A stretch of DNA of 64,000 nucleotides, taken from Leptospira perdikensis (lineage in GTDB: Bacteria > Spirochaetota > Leptospiria > Leptospirales > Leptospiraceae). The stretch lies in the NCBI RefSeq assembly GCF_004769575.1, contig NZ_RQGA01000014.1, positions 372,001 to 436,000 on the forward strand. The letters run 5' to 3'. Below, in pieces: positions 36,217-46,087 of the stretch. The notes under the pieces were generated by a model, which saw only the letters and a list, made by a program, of their open reading frames with translations, ran no database searches and was not told the DNA's origin. Both the position numbers and the translations under genes were made by a program. The first letter of the stretch is position 1, and every line of letters starts with the position of its first letter.

Positions 36217-38100
36217 ATGATTGGGAAAGAAACATTTCATAAGATTTCTGTCGTTTTTCTATACCTTTTTTTTGCACTCTCCCCCTTTTCGATTAGTCTT
36301 TGCCAAATCTTTGCCGGGGCCTCTCTATTCTTTTTGTTTTTGAATGTAATTTTAAAACGAAAATTTCAGCATTTCGAATCTCAAATCCTTTTTTGGATCC
36401 TTCTTTATGTAAGTTTTCTCATCACTCCGATTCTACATTGGAATCAAACCAATTGGAAAGTCACTATCTTAAAATCTGAGTTTGGTGATGTATGGATGGC
36501 ATTGTTGTTATTACACCATTCAAACTTATCAACTTTCGAAAAAACAAAATTAAAAAAAGCAGTTCAGATTGGAGCTCTATTTCTCATTGTAGCAGGGCTG
36601 GTATCACTGGTTTTCCCTTACAGACTTGCTCCGTTTGTGATGGATGGATTCCAATATACCGAGGGGAGACGTTTACCTCACCTTTTGGCAATTTTTATGG
36701 GAAAGTTTCCTCTTTATTTGCCCATTGGTTTCCAAAGTACTCACCTAACATATGGAGGATTACTTGCTCTCTATCTCCCCTCTCTTTTAGATCACAGCTT
36801 CCGCATTTTTAAAATAGTCAAACGAACAGCAAAGTTTCGTTTTCTTCTCATTGGATTTTTCATTTTATCTTTGTTTGGACTCGTTTTACTTTTTCTGAAC
36901 CAAAGTCGTTCCATTTGGTTTGGACTTTTATTTGGATTCTTTCTGATTTCCCTACACAAAAGAATTTCGATTAAAAAATACCTACCTGCTCTGGGAATTG
37001 GTGTGTTGGCATTTGTAGGTATTCTCTATTTGCTCTACCAAAACAATTGGCTTTTCCAAAGGGCAATCGATGATTTATTCGCTAAACGCTCGTTAGAGAA
37101 TCAAAGAATTTGGATTCATAAAATGAATTTTCAAATTCTAAAAGATTCTTATTTCTTCGGAATTGGATCAGGAAATTATACAAATGAGTTTATCACACAA
37201 GCGAATGAATTAGTAAACAATCTTCCCGAATTGTATTATGACTTGTTTATCACTCCGAAATCACATGCTCATTTTGACTTCCTACATTTTTGGATTTTGG
37301 GAGGGTTCCTCTCAGTGTTTTTTTTCCTCTATTTTTTATATTTAGAAACAAAACTCATTTTAAATACGGGGAAACATACTATTTTCTTTTTAGGATTTTT
37401 TGCTGTTGTATTTGCAGGCAGTTTCCAATGTTTTCTGTTAGATGATGAAGTCTTGTTTCCTTTCCTTGGAATTTTATGTTTACTTCCTTCCTACAAAGAA
37501 AAAAGAATCATTCAAAATCATTTAACGAGTAAAAACCATCAAAAGAAAATTTTTGGATTGGTCCTTTTTTGGATTCTACTTTCTTGTTTGGGGGCTTTTT
37601 ATTTAACAAAAACACCTGATCAGGACCTCTTTTTACACCGAACTCGCACTGAACAGAATTTTCCTTCCTTACAAGCACAGTCATCCATCAATGGGAAAGT
37701 GCCAATCGTTTTGCCAGAAGGAACCAAAGAACTTTATTTTAAACTTGCGGGATGTTTGGATCATGATTCTAACTTTAACAAAACTTCCGTTATCAGAGAG
37801 GCACCGATTCTCTTCCAAATTCATTGGGAAGAAAAACAAAATGGGAATCTACCGGAAACTCTTACATTAGAAATTCGGAAAAGAGAAAGCTTCGACCAAG
37901 ACAAAGAATACAAAGTCCAGTCGGAACGAATTGTAAAAACTGAAAGTTTTCGAAATACAAATCAGGCCCAAAAGATCCAAATCTATCCTAAAGATCATTT
38001 GGGCGTTGGGTTAGAGTTTGTTGATTTTGGATTTAAATATACTTGGAAAGGAGAAAATCCGGTTCTTCCCAGAATTGAGATCTCAGGGAACTGTAATTAG
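36217..38100 (+). CDS. O-antigen ligase/polymerase-like membrane protein (WaaL/Wzy type)
   Basis: 627 residues. About ten or more membrane segments lie in residues 10-430. The Wzy_C-type loop (about 280-350) contains RAIDDLFAKRSLENQRIWI, FGIGSGNYTNEF and the HAHFDFLHFWILGG motif typical of O-antigen ligases. A soluble beta-rich C-terminal domain of about 190 residues follows the last helix (about 437-455) and has no obvious homologue. It would join or polymerise polysaccharide on a lipid carrier in the periplasm. ATG at 36217 starts 30 bases from the divergent GT2 gene. Confidence 0.82.
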   Translation: MIGKETFHKISVVFLYLFFALSPFSISLCQIFAGASLFFLFLNVILKRKFQHFESQILFWILLYVSFLITPILHWNQTNWKVTILKSEFGDVWMALLLLHHSNLSTFEKTKLKKAVQIGALFLIVAGLVSLVFPYRLAPFVMDGFQYTEGRRLPHLLAIFMGKFPLYLPIGFQSTHLTYGGLLALYLPSLLDHSFRIFKIVKRTAKFRFLLIGFFILSLFGLVLLFLNQSRSIWFGLLFGFFLISLHKRISIKKYLPALGIGVLAFVGILYLLYQNNWLFQRAIDDLFAKRSLENQRIWIHKMNFQILKDSYFFGIGSGNYTNEFITQANELVNNLPELYYDLFITPKSHAHFDFLHFWILGGFLSVFFFLYFLYLETKLILNTGKHTIFFLGFFAVVFAGSFQCFLLDDEVLFPFLGILCLLPSYKEKRIIQNHLTSKNHQKKIFGLVLFWILLSCLGAFYLTKTPDQDLFLHRTRTEQNFPSLQAQSSINGKVPIVLPEGTKELYFKLAGCLDHDSNFNKTSVIREAPILFQIHWEEKQNGNLPETLTLEIRKRESFDQDKEYKVQSERIVKTESFRNTNQAQKIQIYPKDHLGVGLEFVDFGFKYTWKGENPVLPRIEISGNCN

Positions 38101-38145
38101 ATCTGCATAGTTAAGAGATGTTGATTCTAGTTTTGTTTGATTGAG

Positions 38146-38277
38146 AAAGTCCGCGGGAATCGCTTCAAACTTCGGCCTTCCTGGCCTTTCGTTTTCAGCC
38201 CGTCTTGCTCGTCACCTCAGGCTTCCTGCCTTCGGAAAAAACGCTTTACGCTCCCTATGGGTTGCTACGTTTTTTTT
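38146..38277. repeat. Hairpin-rich GC-biased intergenic element next to the tRNAs
   Basis: This stretch between the ligase-like gene and tRNA-Leu codes for nothing I can support. It holds two small hairpins with the same TTCCT loop (GGCC stems at 38174-38186; AGGC/GCCT stems at 38219-38231). A larger AT-rich stem follows: AAAAAACG at 38236-38243 pairs with CGTTTTTT at 38268-38275 around a 24-base loop. The last can terminate in both directions. The composition differs from the flanks, and it looks like a dispersed repeat, but I cannot search for copies. Confidence 0.5.
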
Positions 38278-38298
38278 GACTCGCAATCGTTCGATTTA

Positions 38299-38382
38299 TA
38301 CCTGGAGCGGGAATCGAACCCGCACGGGATTACTCCCACAGGATTTTAAGTCCTGTGTGTCTACCAATTCCACCATCCAGGC
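38299..38382 (-). tRNA. tRNA-Leu (anticodon UAA)
   Basis: 84 bases with the long variable arm of a class II tRNA. Acceptor GCCTGGA/TCCAGGT has a G-U first pair and A73. The anticodon stem CAGGA/TCCTG encloses the loop CTTAAAA, giving UAA. The T arm GCGGG-TTCGATT-CCCGC is intact. CCA is not encoded. Confidence 0.95.
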
Positions 38383-38397
38383 GAATCAATCGTGAGA

Positions 38398-38468
<71 letters not shown>

Positions 38469-38484
38469 AATCGTGACTTTGGAT

Positions 38485-38512
38485 AGGCTAAAATAGGAAG
38501 GCCTGGTGTCAA
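38485..38512 (-). promoter_or_regulatory. Candidate sigma-70 promoter of the tRNA-Cys/tRNA-Leu unit
   Basis: On the minus strand a perfect TTGACA (38512-38507) is followed after 16 bases by TAGCCT (38490-38485), placing a start a few bases before tRNA-Cys. The -10 box is a weak match. Confidence 0.5.
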
Positions 38513-38600
38513 ATGGAAACTGAATTCACTTTTCATCGGATTGTAACATTTCTCTCAAAAATCAAATTGCGGAACCTTTGCAAAAGATTGGGCTGTAAAT

Positions 38601-39014
38601 ATGAACCTAAAGACCTTTCTCATCGTATCCATACTATCGATTGTTTCTCTAAATTCTTATGCGGACACGGTGAAAGTGAAAGCAACCAAAGAGGTACTGG
38701 AGAATGTCAAAACTTCTTCTCCAACTGCCAATTATGTTTTGGTCGAATCAAAAGATGGCACCAAACAAGCGTTTAAGAAAACAGCCGTAGACGTCGTATC
38801 TCTTCCTGTAGAATGGGAAGCTCCGAAAGAGGAAGAAAAACCTGGATTTTTTGGATCCTTAATCGCTTCCAAAGATACCAAGGAAGAAACAAAAACAGAA
38901 TCCGCAGCACAGGAAGAACCAAAAGAAAATCCAGAAAACCAAAGTTTTTTCAAAAGAAAACTCCCCGAACTCGCAATGGGTGGAATGGTTCTCCTTTGGT
39001 TTTTACTGCCTTAA
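38601..39014 (+). CDS. Small exported protein with C-terminal hydrophobic tail, unknown function
   Basis: 137 residues: signal peptide (FLIVSILSIVSLNSYADT), a short beta-like domain (about 22-70, NYVLVESKDGTKQAFKK), an acidic Lys/Glu-rich linker (about 75-115), and a final hydrophobic segment AMGGMVLLWFLLP. The linker and tail suggest a membrane-tethered periplasmic protein. No family recognised. It stands alone on its strand between the tRNAs and guaA. Confidence 0.7.
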   Translation: MNLKTFLIVSILSIVSLNSYADTVKVKATKEVLENVKTSSPTANYVLVESKDGTKQAFKKTAVDVVSLPVEWEAPKEEEKPGFFGSLIASKDTKEETKTESAAQEEPKENPENQSFFKRKLPELAMGGMVLLWFLLP

Positions 39015-39017
39015 TCT

Positions 39018-39044
39018 TTTTTCTAAATTTGTTTTTAGAAAGAT
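39018..39044. terminator. Bidirectional AT-rich hairpin between convergent genes
   Basis: TTTCTAAA (39020-39027) pairs with TTTAGAAA (39034-39041) around a 6-base loop, flanked by a run of T on the plus strand. It lies between the stop codons of the small exported protein and guaA. Confidence 0.6.
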
Positions 39045-39050
39045 CCTAAC

Positions 39051-40850
<1,800 letters not shown>

Positions 40851-40892
40851 GGGATGATTCCAAAATAATTTTGCAATTGTCGGGGTAAACAA

Positions 40893-41294
40893 ATGTCGGA
40901 AAAAAAATCAGAATCTTCTTACGAGGACAAACAAGACCATATCCCGTCCTGGAAAACCCCGGAAATCGAGTGGTTTGCCAATGTTTATGCCGGAAAAGAA
41001 TATAATATCGAATTCACAATCCCGGAATTTACCGCTGTTTGTCCAAAAACAGGCCTTCCCGACTTTGGTTCTATTTTTATCGAATACATCCCTAGGGAAC
41101 GCTGCGTAGAACTAAAATCGCTAAAAGAATACATGATGTCCTACCGGAATGTGGGAATTTTCCATGAAAACGTTGTGAACAAAATCCTCGAAGACTTCGT
41201 GGCTGCCGTAAATCCTCTCTTTGTGAAAGTGGTAGGTGATTACAATGTTCGGGGCGGGGTGAAGACAATAGTTAGGCGAGAGTATAAAGCTTAA
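40893..41294 (+). CDS. queF: NADPH-dependent 7-cyano-7-deazaguanine reductase
   Basis: 133 residues, the short unimodular QueF type. The active-site Cys is in FTAVCPKTGLPDFG. The family motif ECVELKSLKEYM appears here as RCVELKSLKEYMMSYRNVG, followed by HENVVNKI. It reduces preQ0 to preQ1 for queuosine in tRNA. Its TAA stop is followed at once by the ATG of the SemiSWEET gene. Confidence 0.95.
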   Translation: MSEKKSESSYEDKQDHIPSWKTPEIEWFANVYAGKEYNIEFTIPEFTAVCPKTGLPDFGSIFIEYIPRERCVELKSLKEYMMSYRNVGIFHENVVNKILEDFVAAVNPLFVKVVGDYNVRGGVKTIVRREYKA

Positions 41295-41552
41295 ATGGAA
41301 AACCTAATTGGCTACGTTGCTGCATTTTTAACTACGGTTTCCTTTCTTCCCCAGGTATTACGTGTCGTAATGACCAAACAAACTCGCGATATCAGCCGCA
41401 ATATGTACATTATGTTTTTTTTTGGTGTACTTTTGTGGTTAGTTTACGGAGTATTGCGGTCTGATTTTCCAATCATCCTTGCTAATACTGTGACCATTTT
41501 CTTCGTAGCTATCATTTTATATTATAAACTCAAAACAGAGGATAAATCATGA
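41295..41552 (+). CDS. SemiSWEET sugar transporter
   Basis: 85 residues with three transmembrane helices (about 5-22, 36-55, 62-79) and the PQ-loop motif FLPQVLRVVMTKQTRDIS. Such half-size proteins dimerise into a sugar channel related to plant SWEETs. The sequence looks nearly identical to the L. biflexa SemiSWEET whose structure is known, as far as I recall it. It abuts queF and overlaps the ferredoxin start by 4 bases. Confidence 0.93.
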   Translation: MENLIGYVAAFLTTVSFLPQVLRVVMTKQTRDISRNMYIMFFFGVLLWLVYGVLRSDFPIILANTVTIFFVAIILYYKLKTEDKS

Positions 41553-41767
41553 GAAAGGCTTATGTAGACAAAGACAATTGTACTTCTTGTAATCAATGTG
41601 CAGATAATATGCCTAAGTATTTTATGATGGATGAGGATGATGTTTCCCAAACTCATATCGGCGGTGAGTCGATCAACGATGCGATGATCCCAGACGAAGA
41701 TGAAAAGAAGGTGCAAAAGGAAATGGATGAATGCCCAGGGGAATGTATCCACTGGAAAAAACATTAA
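41549..41767 (+). CDS. Small single-cluster ferredoxin
   Basis: 72 residues. Cysteines in CTSCNQC near residues 11-17 and in ECPGECI near residues 61-66 fit one [4Fe-4S] or [3Fe-4S] cluster of the small Fer4 type. The middle is strongly acidic. It is translationally coupled to SemiSWEET by a 4-base overlap. Its redox partner is unknown. Confidence 0.85.
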   Translation: MRKAYVDKDNCTSCNQCADNMPKYFMMDEDDVSQTHIGGESINDAMIPDEDEKKVQKEMDECPGECIHWKKH

Positions 41768-41776
41768 TTTAAACCT

Positions 41777-42661
41777 TTAAACATTCATCCAATCATACAG
41801 TGTAGGGAATTTTTCTTCTAAAAAATCGACATCCTCTTCTCGGCTAACAAGATACAATTGGTTTTCAAAACCATAACAATCTTTATCATTCGTGTATAAT
41901 GGAGATTTTTTCCCAAGTAAATACGTAGGCAAAACAGAAACACCGCTCCCGAGTTCCAATGCCGTTCTGATATCATGAAGGTTCGGCAAAACAGAATACT
42001 CCTTTAATTTCGGCCTGGAATCAAAGTTCACCTTCCAGAACCTGCGAACTATGGCAAAATCCTCACTATACACAAACCAATGTTGGTTTTCCATCCAAGT
42101 TTTGATCATTTCGATTTTGGGTTTGGTTTGTCCACGAAATGGAAAATTCGCCTCCAAACTGATGGATTTTGAGGTTACAAATACAAATTTTTCTCTGTAT
42201 AATTCTTCTAATAAAATCCCAGGAACGTTTAACTTTTGATTGGTGATAACTAGATCGATTTCCTTTTTTTCCAAAGAATCCAAAAGTTCAGGAGGATGAC
42301 CATACTGCACATGAAATCTTTCTCCTGATGCAGAAAGTTTTGGCAAAATTTTTTCTAAAAAAATCTCCTTGGCTGAACCAATCCTAAACTTGCGGATATT
42401 TTCTTTCGGTTTCCATTGCCCTTCCATTTTTTCCAATTCTTCGATTGGGCCTGCAATCTGAACATACAAACGTTTGGCGGCGTCAGTGGGAATTAAGTCT
42501 CGAGATGTACGCCGAAATAAAACTTCTTTTCTATGCCTTTCCAAGGATTGTAAATGCAAACTAAGTGCCGGTTGGGACAAACCAAGGATTTTTCCTGCTT
42601 TGGTCAAATTCCTCTCCCGATAGATACAATAAAAACTCTGGTACAATTCGATCGGATTCAT
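41777..42661 (-). CDS. LysR-family transcriptional regulator
   Basis: 294 residues. The N-terminal winged helix (FYCIYRERNLTKAGKILGLS, QPALSLHLQSLER) is followed by a substrate-binding domain of the usual length. It is transcribed away from the DJ-1/PfpI gene across 137 bases, the standard arrangement for a LysR protein and its target, so it probably controls that gene. The inducer is unknown. Confidence 0.93.
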   Translation of the reverse strand: MNPIELYQSFYCIYRERNLTKAGKILGLSQPALSLHLQSLERHRKEVLFRRTSRDLIPTDAAKRLYVQIAGPIEELEKMEGQWKPKENIRKFRIGSAKEIFLEKILPKLSASGERFHVQYGHPPELLDSLEKKEIDLVITNQKLNVPGILLEELYREKFVFVTSKSISLEANFPFRGQTKPKIEMIKTWMENQHWFVYSEDFAIVRRFWKVNFDSRPKLKEYSVLPNLHDIRTALELGSGVSVLPTYLLGKKSPLYTNDKDCYGFENQLYLVSREEDVDFLEEKFPTLYDWMNV

Positions 42662-42761
42662 TCTGATATTATATTTTTAATACCAGATTATAAACACCAT
42701 CATTATTCTAATAACTAGTTTCCCTTGTCTAAAAAATCAGATAGGAAAAAATTTTCCTAAG

Positions 42762-42780
42762 GCAGGTATTTAGAACCTGC
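42762..42780. promoter_or_regulatory. Inverted repeat before the DJ-1/PfpI gene
   Basis: GCAGGT and ACCTGC are separated by 7 bases, 18 bases before the ATG at 42799. A further GGAAAA-AA-TTTTCC repeat lies at 42744-42757. Either may be an operator in the LysR/DJ-1 divergent region. Confidence 0.4.
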
Positions 42781-42798
42781 AAACAAAGCGAGGATCCA

Positions 42799-43467
42799 AT
42801 GAAAAAAGTATTATTTGTATTAACAAGCCACGGAGAAAAAGGAAACGCCGGTTCCACGGGTTACCATTTGGGAGAAGTAGCTCACCCATGGAAGGTCTTA
42901 CACGATGCCGGTGTGGAAATGGATTTGGTCAGTCCGAAAGGGGGTGAACCTCCTGTGGATGGATTTGATTTGGAAGATGTGGCCAACAAAGAATTTTGGA
43001 ACCATCCCCTTTACCAGGAAAAACGCATCCATACCAAGTCCCCAAAAGAAATTAAGGCAAGTGACTACTCTGCCATTTATTTTGCCGGTGGGCACGGAAC
43101 CATGTGGGATTTTCCAGACAACGCGGAACTCCAAGGCCTCACAAGATCCATCTATGAATCAGGTGGGATTGTGGGAGCTGTTTGTCACGGTCCCTCGGCA
43201 CTTGTCAATGTCACTTTGTCCAATGGGTCCAAACTGATTGAGGGAAAACGAGTGAATGGATTTTCCAACGAAGAAGAAGAGATTGTGAAACTAGAAGGAG
43301 TGGTTCCTTTCCTATTGGAAGACAAACTGATCGCTGCCGGTGGTACGTATTCCAAATCAGCACCTTGGAACTCTCATGTGGAAGTGGACGAAAGGCTTGT
43401 GACAGGACAAAATCCGCAGTCGGCAAAAGCTGTTGGAGAGGCCATTCTTAGTTTATTAAAAAAATAA
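42799..43467 (+). CDS. DJ-1/PfpI family protein (class I glutamine amidotransferase-like, Hsp31 type)
   Basis: 222 residues. The nucleophile elbow GAVCHGPSALV carries the reactive Cys, and the YFAGGHGTMWDF stretch holds the nearby acidic/His site. The long form with LTSHGEKGNAGSTGYHLGE at the start resembles Hsp31/YajL-like glyoxalase or deglycase members. It likely handles reactive carbonyls or oxidative stress, under the LysR neighbour. GCGAGGATCC lies before the ATG as a ribosome site. Confidence 0.88.
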   Translation: MKKVLFVLTSHGEKGNAGSTGYHLGEVAHPWKVLHDAGVEMDLVSPKGGEPPVDGFDLEDVANKEFWNHPLYQEKRIHTKSPKEIKASDYSAIYFAGGHGTMWDFPDNAELQGLTRSIYESGGIVGAVCHGPSALVNVTLSNGSKLIEGKRVNGFSNEEEEIVKLEGVVPFLLEDKLIAAGGTYSKSAPWNSHVEVDERLVTGQNPQSAKAVGEAILSLLKK

Positions 43468-43500
43468 GAATCACCGTTTCATCCGAATCGGTTTGATTCT
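43467..43500. terminator. Imperfect hairpin between convergent genes
   Basis: AGAATCA (43467-43473) pairs with TGATTCT (43494-43500), extended by CCG/CGG with a two-base bulge. It lies between the DJ-1 gene stop and the convergent phosphodiesterase gene and may stop transcription from both sides. Confidence 0.45.
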
Positions 43501-43503
43501 AGA

Positions 43504-44907
43504 TTAGGGTTTTGTGGAAACACGAGGCCCTTTGTTTTTTTTCTCTTTAAGACCTAACATATCTTTCACGATTCTAAATACATCTTTTACCGATTGGAAT
43601 TGGTGTTTTTTTCCCGTTGGGTCATACACAAATCCAATGGTTTTCATCTCAGGGTTTGTATTCCAATACCCATGTCCGTGAATCTTTGTTTGGGACTTGG
43701 TAAACACTTCCCCTTTTCTGGTTCCACTAAAAAACATAGATTGCGAAGTCCGTAAAAGTCCTAAAGCATTGGGATGAATTTTCTTTTGCAGATTACGATT
43801 CTCCTCGCCTTCTGAGGTTTGGTTGATTCCTTCACCTAACATATTGCTATTAGCAGGAATCCATTCGGCTCCTGGACAGGCCGCTAGAATTTCAGAAACA
43901 AGGGATTGGATTTCCGCATCCGCTAGTTTTGCATTCCCACCAGGCAAAAGGACGGCGGTTCCACCAGAACTTTTAAAGGTGAGTTGGAAAGTTCCGTCCT
44001 CATCCCGAATGTACCCTTTTTGTTTTAAAACCACATTCGGTGCACAAACCACATCGGCAGAATGAAACCCGTGATCAGAAACGATCACAAGTCCCGGACC
44101 TTTGGGTGAAAATGCTCCCACGGACTGTAAAAATTCAAAAATGGCTTTGTCCAATTCCAAAAGTCGGGAAAGGGCTTTTTCTGATCCAGGGCCAAACCCA
44201 TGGTGGTTGGTGTCCAAATCCGTTGTGTAAACCAACATCAGATCCGGTTTTTTATTTTGAAAGAGCCAAGTGGCTGTTTTTAATTTCACTTCATCTTTTG
44301 AGACGTCGTTTAACGGTGCTCCTACGGCAAGTTCCGCTTCTTTATGAAGATCCTTTGTGGAAAGCACTCGAAGGAGTTTGTCATCCTCTGGGATTTTTTT
44401 TCTCCAATATTGGGGGAGATTCCAATCGATACCGGCCCCCACAGTGACAGGCCAAAATACATTCGCAGTGGATTTCCGATTCTCTTTTGCCAAATCCCAA
44501 AGTGTAGGACTAAAGATGTCTTCCGCATACCACATCCATCCCCCATCGTTTTTTTCAAAAGGATCGGATAAAGTATTGTTGAGGATTCCATGTTCTGCCG
44601 GATCTTTTCCTGTCACCATCGAAGTATGTGCCGGATACGTTACCGATGGATTGACTGTTACAATTTCAGAAACACCATACTTTTGGAAAATTTCGTTTAG
44701 GTGTGGGAAATAAGAATGGTATTTAGTATCCAATAAGTAGTAAGCAGGAAATCCATCGATAGAAAGAACAATGGTTTGGCGAATCTTTGAGGATTGACTC
44801 GCACGTTTTTCTGAAGGTTTATTGGGTTTGGCTTCTAAAGGCAGAAAAACAAACAGAACCAAAAGGAATCCAAAAGCAAAAAATAGAAATTTCCTGATTT
44901 GTTGCAA
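43504..44907 (-). CDS. Type I phosphodiesterase/nucleotide pyrophosphatase (alkaline phosphatase superfamily), exported
   Basis: 467 residues if started at TTG 44907, which gives a clean signal peptide (KFLFFAFGFLLVLFVFLPLEA) and has GAAGG about nine bases upstream. The frame is open to 45039, but that part does not look like a signal. Metal and nucleophile sites: VLSIDGFPAYYL, TYPAHTSMVTGKDPAEHGI with the Thr nucleophile, TTDLDTNHHGFG and VSDHGFH. It would hydrolyse nucleotide or phospholipid diesters in the periplasm. It is the last gene after fliM on this strand. Confidence 0.87.
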   Translation of the reverse strand: MQQIRKFLFFAFGFLLVLFVFLPLEAKPNKPSEKRASQSSKIRQTIVLSIDGFPAYYLLDTKYHSYFPHLNEIFQKYGVSEIVTVNPSVTYPAHTSMVTGKDPAEHGILNNTLSDPFEKNDGGWMWYAEDIFSPTLWDLAKENRKSTANVFWPVTVGAGIDWNLPQYWRKKIPEDDKLLRVLSTKDLHKEAELAVGAPLNDVSKDEVKLKTATWLFQNKKPDLMLVYTTDLDTNHHGFGPGSEKALSRLLELDKAIFEFLQSVGAFSPKGPGLVIVSDHGFHSADVVCAPNVVLKQKGYIRDEDGTFQLTFKSSGGTAVLLPGGNAKLADAEIQSLVSEILAACPGAEWIPANSNMLGEGINQTSEGEENRNLQKKIHPNALGLLRTSQSMFFSGTRKGEVFTKSQTKIHGHGYWNTNPEMKTIGFVYDPTGKKHQFQSVKDVFRIVKDMLGLKEKKNKGPRVSTKP

Positions 44908-45061
44908 ATTTGAAATGCCTTCAATCGCTCTACTATTGAAACAGGTTTTGTACCGGCAGTTATGGAAACACCTGCTTACACAAACTGACGAATTAGCAAA
45001 AGCGGACAAAAATACTTCGCTAGGCCTTTTCATTCGCATAAACTCTGTTTAGCGAAAAAAC

Positions 45062-46087
45062 TTAGTATTCTTGTTCCGATCTGGTAGATCCAAGGAGTTC
45101 GTCTGGAATGTCCTCAATGCTATCTCCAATTTGGATGGCAAGACGGTTCCCCACACGACCCGGTGTGGCCTTAAACTTACTACGATCCCCTACCTTTACC
45201 ATAAGGTCTGTTTTGATCGGCGTGTTTTCCAGTTTGATCACATCCCCAACGTGTAAGTTCATGAGATCATTCAGAGAGATGTCCACACTTCCCACTTCTG
45301 AAATCAGAGGGATTTTGACTTGGTCGAGTCGTTCTTGGATGACGGCACGGTTTTCGTCCACTTCCCCTTTACGAATCGAGGAATACCAATACTGTGCAGA
45401 AAGTTTATTGATGATTGGTTCAATGGTGATGTAGGGAATACAAAGGTTGGTCATCCCTTCCACTTCACCCACTTTGGTTTCCAAAGTAATTAATACCACC
45501 ATGTCATTTGGAGGAACGACCTGTGCGAATTGTGGGTTCGTTTCAATATTTCCTAGTCTTGGACGCAAATCAATTACCGTAGACCAAGACTCTCGTAAGT
45601 TTCCGAGAATCCTGACAATGATACCTTCCATTACCGATAACTCGATATCAGAAAGTTCTCTGTTGACTTTGGAAGACTCACCCTTACCACCAAACAGACG
45701 ATCGATGATGGTGAACGAAATGGATGGGTCAATTTCTAAAATGGCAGACCCACGGAGTGGATCCATATTGATCACAGCAAGAGTTGTGGGATTCGGAATG
45801 GATCGAATGAATTCTTCGTAGGTTAACTGGTCCACCGATGCCACGTGCACCACAACCAGGGCTCGTAACTGAGCCGATAGACCAGTGGTTGCCAAACGGG
45901 CAAAAGTCTCGTGCATCATCTGCAAGGTACGAATTTGGTCTTTTGAAAATTTATCCGGACGTTTGAAGTCGTAGATTTTGACTTTCTTTTGTTCCCCAAC
46001 CGATGAGTATTCATCCTCGGATACTTCGCCCGAGGAGATGGCATTTAACAGGGCATCAATTTCGTCTTGGGAAAGGATTTCCGTCAT
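45062..46087 (-). CDS. fliM: Flagellar motor switch protein FliM
   Basis: 341 residues. The N-terminal CheY-binding peptide is LSQDEIDALLNAI. The middle CheC-like domain and C-terminal SpoA domain (DLMVKVGDRSKFKATPGRVGN) have normal length. It sits in the cytoplasmic C-ring and sets rotation direction. Its ATG overlaps the stop of the upstream unknown gene by 4 bases. It is in a run of non-flagellar genes (argH, cyclophilin), about 8 kb from fliN. Confidence 0.95.
   Translation of the reverse strand: MTEILSQDEIDALLNAISSGEVSEDEYSSVGEQKKVKIYDFKRPDKFSKDQIRTLQMMHETFARLATTGLSAQLRALVVVHVASVDQLTYEEFIRSIPNPTTLAVINMDPLRGSAILEIDPSISFTIIDRLFGGKGESSKVNRELSDIELSVMEGIIVRILGNLRESWSTVIDLRPRLGNIETNPQFAQVVPPNDMVVLITLETKVGEVEGMTNLCIPYITIEPIINKLSAQYWYSSIRKGEVDENRAVIQERLDQVKIPLISEVGSVDISLNDLMNLHVGDVIKLENTPIKTDLMVKVGDRSKFKATPGRVGNRLAIQIGDSIEDIPDELLGSTRSEQEY

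Noticed and set aside
38137..38395. Short open frames across the hairpin element and tRNA-Leu
   Set aside because: They run through a clear tRNA gene and low-complexity hairpins and have no ribosome site; not coding.
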